Shown: piece by piece, positions 55,790 to 64,000 of the stretch | Position numbering within the stretch: the first letter of the stretch is position 1 | How the letters are laid out: each line of letters opens with the position of its first letter | Origin: Pseudomonas borbori | GTDB lineage: Bacteria; Pseudomonadota; Gammaproteobacteria; Pseudomonadales; Pseudomonadaceae | Length of the DNA stretch: 64,000 nt | Direction: 5' to 3' | NCBI RefSeq assembly: GCF_900115555.1 | Contig: NZ_FOWX01000011.1 | Coordinates: forward strand, 99,649 to 163,648 | Notes under the pieces: model-generated | What the model was told of the DNA's origin: nothing | What the model saw: only the letters and a program-made list of their open reading frames with translations | The model's database searches: none | Program-made: the position numbers and the translations under genes

Positions 55790-56608
55790 ATGCAATTGAT
55801 CGCAGTCGAGAATCTGCAGGACGCACCAGCCCCGGTGATCCGAGTGGGCACGGTGGAGTTCGGCGAAGCCGCCATCGCCCGGGAAACGCCGTTCCATCCG
55901 GCGGGCTCCCTGGCCGAAGCCCAGCTGCAGGCCGCCCGCGCCCTGGTGGTGCGCGAGCTGCTCAGCCAGCGCGCCGCCATGCTCGGCCTGCCGGCGCTGG
56001 TGGACGCCGAGGGCCAGGAGAACGACCAGGCCATGGCCGTGCTGCTGGAGCGCGAACTGCGGGTGCCGGAGCCGGACGACGCGGCCTGCCGGCGCTTCTT
56101 CGAGACGCACCGGCAGCGTTTTTCCGAGCCGACCGGGCTGCGGGTCAGGCATATCCTGTTGGCCGCGACCCCTGAAGACGCCAGGGCCCGCGATGCCCAG
56201 TACCGCCTCGGGCAGAAACTGCTGCGCCAGTTGATCGATGGCCCCGGGCGGTTCACCGAGCTGGCCCAGCGTCATTCGGCCTGCCCGTCGCGGGAGCAGG
56301 GCGGCGAGCTGGGCTGGCTGAGCCCCGGCCAGACCGTGGCCGAGCTGGACCGGGCGCTGCAGCACCTACCCGTCGGGCTGCACGAACGACCGCTGGCCTC
56401 GCGCTATGGCTGGCACCTCATCTGCATCGATCAGCGCAGGGAGGGCCGCCTGCTGCCCTATGCCCAGGTCGCCGAGCGGGTGCGGCACAGTCTGCGCGAG
56501 CAGTCCACGCGCCGCGCCCTGCGGCATTACCTGCTGGCGCTGGAGGCGGAGATCGGCGTCGAAGGGCTGCGTCTGGACGCCGACGCGGACGGCAGTTTGA
56601 TGCGTTGA
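55790..56608 (+). CDS. PpiC-type (parvulin) peptidyl-prolyl isomerase of the nar operon
   Basis: This 272-residue protein has a parvulin domain at about 120-215 (RVRHILLAATPEDA, FTELAQRHSACPSREQGGELGWLSPGQ, LPVGLHERPLASRYGWHLICID). It has no signal peptide and is probably cytoplasmic, like NifM. A parvulin gene follows narI in the P. aeruginosa nar operon too, so it probably aids nitrate reductase folding. AGGAGG lies before the ATG at 55790. It is the last gene of the operon here, as no moaA follows. Confidence 0.88.
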   Translation: MQLIAVENLQDAPAPVIRVGTVEFGEAAIARETPFHPAGSLAEAQLQAARALVVRELLSQRAAMLGLPALVDAEGQENDQAMAVLLERELRVPEPDDAACRRFFETHRQRFSEPTGLRVRHILLAATPEDARARDAQYRLGQKLLRQLIDGPGRFTELAQRHSACPSREQGGELGWLSPGQTVAELDRALQHLPVGLHERPLASRYGWHLICIDQRREGRLLPYAQVAERVRHSLREQSTRRALRHYLLALEAEIGVEGLRLDADADGSLMR

Positions 56609-56644
56609 GTATCAGATGATGGTGCGCACAGCCTAGGCGGCCCC

Positions 56645-56680
56645 GCGCACCCTACGTGCCTCGCTCTCCGTAGGGTGCGC
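56645..56680. repeat. Hairpin/REP-like repeat between ppiC and metH
   Basis: GCGCACCCTACG pairs perfectly with CGTAGGGTGCGC across a twelve-base loop. CGTAGGGTGCGC-type sequences are frequent intergenic repeats in pseudomonads as I recall. It lies between the convergent ends of ppiC and metH and may end transcription, although it has no T run. Confidence 0.55.
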
Positions 56681-56703
56681 CGTGCGCACCGGATATTCGT
56701 CGC

Positions 56704-60402
<3,699 letters not shown>

Positions 60403-60572
60403 GGGCGGAACTACCTGAGCAAAGCTGACACAATGGGGATGCGCAATCATAACAAAGCTGCGCGCTTTTGCAGTGCTCCGGTCTTTTGCATGAATTGTAT
60501 TCATGTTGCCTGGCGCCCTGCACGCCACGCGACAGTTACACTCACTGCTACGGTCACCTGTGGAATTGGCTC

Positions 60573-62852
60573 ATGCCTTATCGCGCAATGTTCGGCGCTT
60601 GCTCGTTGTTTATCAGTGCGCTGCTGGCGGCAGAACCGATTTCCTACAGTCGCGATATTCAACCGCTCTTCAGCCAGTATTGCGTGGCCTGCCATGCCTG
60701 CTACGACGCGCCTTGCCAGCTCAATCTGGGCAGCGCCGAGGGCGTCGAGCGAGGGGCGCACAAGCTGCCGGTATACGACGGCAAGCGCCTCGAGGCGCAG
60801 GACAGCACACGCCTGTTTCTCGATGCGCATGGCAGCGCGGCCTGGCGGCGCAAGGATTTCTTTTCGGTGCTGGAACAGCAGGGCAGCCAGGCGGCGCTGC
60901 TGGCCCGCATGCTCGAACTGGGTCACGGCAAACCGCTGGAGGCCAATGCCAAGCTGCCGGCCGGGCTGGATATCGGCATCAAACGCGACAATCAGTGTCC
61001 ACGGCCCGATCAGTTCACTGACTTCGCCAGGGAGAACCCACAGGCTGGCATGCCCTTCGCGGTCACCGGCCTGAGCGAGGTGGATTATCAGACCCTGCAG
61101 CGCTGGCTGGAGCAGGGCGCGCCCGTCGACCGGCAGGCGCTGCAGGCGAGCAAGGCCGAGGCGGCGCAAGTCGAGGCCTGGGAACGCTTGCTCAATGCCC
61201 CGGGGGCGCGTGAGAGCCTGGTCTCGCGCTGGCTGTACGAGCACCTGTTCCTCGCCCACCTGCACTTCGAGGGTGGCGAGCCCGGGCATTTCTTTCAGCT
61301 GCTGCGTTCGCGCACGCCCAGTGGCCAGCCGGTCGATCCTATTGCTACGCGCCGCCCCAACGAGGATCCGGGGACCGCATTCTATTACCGTCTGACGCCG
61401 ATCCAGGGCGTGATCGTGCACAAGACTCACATCACCTATCCGCTCAGTGCGAACAAGCTGGCGCGCGTCAAGCAGTTGTTCTTTACCGACGACTGGCAAG
61501 TTGAGGCGCTGCCCGGCTATGGCGCCCAGCGTCGCGCCAATCCGTTCGAGACCTTCGCGGCGATTCCGCCGCAGGCGCGCTACCAGTTCATGCTGGATAA
61601 TGCCGAATACTTCGTGCGCACCTTTATCCGCGGCCCGGTGTGTCGCGGCCAGATTGCCACCGACGTGATCCGGGACAACTTCTGGGTGCTGTTCCAGGAC
61701 CCTCGCCACGATCTGTACCTGGTCGATGCTAGCTACCGTGCCGCGGCGACGCCGCTGCTGGCCATGCCCGGCCAGTTCGACGATATCGGCGACCTGTTGG
61801 GTCTGTGGCGCAGTTACCGCAACAAGCGCAATGCCTACGAGGCGCAGCGCATGGACGCTTATGCCCAGGCACCGGCGCCGAGTTGGTCGCACCTATGGGC
61901 CGGCAACGACAATGCCTTGCTGTCGATCTTCCGCCAGCACGACAGTGCTTCGGTGCGCCAGGGCCTGATCGGCGAGATCCCGCAGACCCTGTGGTGGATG
62001 GACTATCCGCTGCTCGAGCGCACCTACTACCAGCTGGTGGTGAACTTCGACGTCTACGGCAACGTCTCCCATCAGGCGCAGACCCGGCTGTATTTCGACC
62101 TGATCCGCAACGGCGCCGAGCAGAACTTCCTGCGCCTGATGCCGCCCGCCTCGCGCCAGACGATCCTCGACGACTGGTACCAGCGCAGCGGCAAGTTGAA
62201 GCTGTGGCTGGACTACCCGGGCATCGACCGGCAGAGTCCGACCGCCCTGGCTTTACCGGACGGCGAGCCCAAGCGGCGCTTCGCCGAGGCGCTGCTGAGC
62301 CGCTACGACAGGCTCAACGCGCGCCCCGATCCGATTAACCGCTGCAACGGCGCCCACTGCCACAGAGCGGGTTTGTCGGTCGAACTGCAGCGCGCCGAGC
62401 AGGCCCTCAGTCGCCTGGCGAGCAAGCCGGCGAGTCGGCTCAGGGTGATCGGGCGGTTGCCTGAGGCGACCCTGCTGCGCGTCGAACTGGCCGGCGGCAG
62501 GCGCGAGGTCTACAGCCTGCTGCGCAATCGCGCGCACAGCAATGTGGCCTTCCTCCTCGGCGAGCACCTGCGCTACCAGCCGGCGCTGGATACCCTGAGC
62601 GTTTATCCGGGGGTGCTGAGCAGTTACCCGAACTTCATGTTCAGCCTCTCGGCCGCAGAGGTGCCTGCCTTCGTTGCTGCGCTGGAGCAGGCACGGGATG
62701 CCGGGACGTTCGAGCGGCTTGTCGAACGCTGGGGCATTCGCCGCAGCCATCCCGAGTTCTGGCGCTATTTTCACGACCTGTCGGCCTATATCCGCGAAAC
62801 CGAACCCATCGAGGCCGGCGTGCTGGATATGCACCGCTATGAGAACCTGTAA
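60573..62852 (+). CDS. cti: Fatty acid cis/trans isomerase Cti
   Basis: This 759-residue periplasmic haem protein converts cis-unsaturated phospholipid fatty acids to trans, stiffening the membrane under solvent or heat stress. A short signal peptide (about 1-20) is followed by the cytochrome-c motif CVACH at 37-41. The large body includes DFARENPQAGMPFAVTGL and RGPVCRGQIATDVI, as in Cti proteins. The ATG at 60573 is preferred because it puts the signal peptide at the N-terminus. It is divergent from metH. Confidence 0.92.
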   Translation: MPYRAMFGACSLFISALLAAEPISYSRDIQPLFSQYCVACHACYDAPCQLNLGSAEGVERGAHKLPVYDGKRLEAQDSTRLFLDAHGSAAWRRKDFFSVLEQQGSQAALLARMLELGHGKPLEANAKLPAGLDIGIKRDNQCPRPDQFTDFARENPQAGMPFAVTGLSEVDYQTLQRWLEQGAPVDRQALQASKAEAAQVEAWERLLNAPGARESLVSRWLYEHLFLAHLHFEGGEPGHFFQLLRSRTPSGQPVDPIATRRPNEDPGTAFYYRLTPIQGVIVHKTHITYPLSANKLARVKQLFFTDDWQVEALPGYGAQRRANPFETFAAIPPQARYQFMLDNAEYFVRTFIRGPVCRGQIATDVIRDNFWVLFQDPRHDLYLVDASYRAAATPLLAMPGQFDDIGDLLGLWRSYRNKRNAYEAQRMDAYAQAPAPSWSHLWAGNDNALLSIFRQHDSASVRQGLIGEIPQTLWWMDYPLLERTYYQLVVNFDVYGNVSHQAQTRLYFDLIRNGAEQNFLRLMPPASRQTILDDWYQRSGKLKLWLDYPGIDRQSPTALALPDGEPKRRFAEALLSRYDRLNARPDPINRCNGAHCHRAGLSVELQRAEQALSRLASKPASRLRVIGRLPEATLLRVELAGGRREVYSLLRNRAHSNVAFLLGEHLRYQPALDTLSVYPGVLSSYPNFMFSLSAAEVPAFVAALEQARDAGTFERLVERWGIRRSHPEFWRYFHDLSAYIRETEPIEAGVLDMHRYENL

Positions 62853-62916
62853 GGGTCAGCGTCTGGCAGTATCCGATTGCCGACTCGTCTGCCTGGTAGT
62901 GGCGGCTATGGCGTAG

Positions 62917-63606
<690 letters not shown>

Positions 63607-63632
63607 GGCGCGTGTTCAATAGATTCTGTACG

Positions 63633-63657
63633 AGGTGGCCCATTGGCCACCTTTTTT
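63633..63657 (+). terminator. Rho-independent terminator of nfuA
   Basis: AGGTGGCC pairs with GGCCACCT around a CATT loop and is followed by a T run. It is also the probable target of the intron that begins immediately after it. Confidence 0.9.
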
Positions 63658-63660
63658 GTT

Positions 63661-64000
63661 GTGCGCCAGGCATGGCGCGTTGCGCGGAAGCGCAACCAGC
63701 TTGGCTGTGGTGGCCAGGCTGGTGACTTGGAGGTGAAAGTCCTCTACACACCCGGCAAGGGGAAGTGTTAGCCAGAGGCAAGGGTGTCGCGGGCGACTGC
63801 GAATCTGAAGGAAGCCCGAGGCAAAATGCTGGCCTGACGAACAGGAAGCGGATCAGGCGGCGTAGCGGGGTGAGGTGGCAACGTTCACTAAAGCCCAATA
63901 CTTGCACGGAGCGCTACGACGTAAATCCGACAGGCATAAGCAGGAAGGTCGCGCGAATTACCCTGGGAGATCTGTTCTGCCTGCCATGTGCTACCGGCAT
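63661..64000 (+). mobile_element. Group II intron, 5' part (probably class C), truncated by the window end
   Basis: The sequence begins GTGCGCC, the expected 5' boundary pattern, a few bases after the nfuA terminator T run. Class C introns are known to insert after terminator hairpins. The body shows typical domain I features: GGAGGTGAAAGTCCTC, a block around GAAGCCCGAGGCAAAATGC, and GTAAATCCGACAGGCATAAG then GCAGGAAGGTCGC as I remember them from pseudomonad introns. The reverse transcriptase gene and domains V/VI would lie beyond position 64000. Open frames within this stretch are not genes. Confidence 0.75.

Overview
The window is a chromosomal segment of a GC-rich gammaproteobacterium of the genus Pseudomonas in the broad sense, with a stutzeri/mendocina-like flavour. 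The support is gene order: fabI, the yej peptide transporter, mltD, gloB, a methyltransferase, rnhA, dnaQ, ldcA, a crotonase, fimL, nudC, sohB, cysI, an rlmN-like gene, metH, cti and nfuA lie in the order I remember from P. aeruginosa PAO1. That comparison is from memory and was not computed.

Layout. Positions 1-4200 hold a minus-strand cluster: pqqA, pqqD, pqqE, a previously unlisted 31-residue membrane ORF, a PuuD-like membrane protein, a SerC-like aminotransferase and a degenerate dihydroorotate-dehydrogenase-like protein. pqqB and pqqC are absent. exaC (aldehyde dehydrogenase) is divergent at 4864-6384. Positions 7014-15224 carry fabI and a complete yej-type peptide ABC transporter with two binding-protein genes. 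Positions 15374-44170 are mostly housekeeping genes: an HDOD regulator, cell-wall lysis, detoxification, DNA metabolism, an E. coli Pfk-2-like kinase, lysine decarboxylase, the twitching-motility scaffold FimL, sulfite reductase, a MATE pump and several small proteins.

Positions 44364-56608 look like an accessory insertion. They hold a nicotinamide-riboside salvage pair (pnuC plus a NadR-like kinase), a decayed 3' fragment of metH, and a full respiratory nitrate reductase operon (a fused narK, then narG, narH, narJ, narI and a parvulin gene). Intact metH follows at 56704-60402. The metH fragment on one side of the nar operon and whole metH on the other suggest that the block arrived by recombination at metH. 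The core order resumes with cti and nfuA. The window ends inside a group II intron that starts just after the nfuA terminator.

Three copies of a roughly 150-bp repeat with inverted ends (core end CTAGCAGGCCGTTGAAAAA) sit at gene boundaries at 1-127, 20109-20253 and 30134-30294. They resemble a non-autonomous mobile element. No tRNA, rRNA or CRISPR array was seen.

The most promising candidate for an undescribed system is the pqqADE-associated cluster at the left edge. It pairs PQQ-type peptide-modifying genes with an aminotransferase, a flavoprotein-like enzyme and two membrane proteins.
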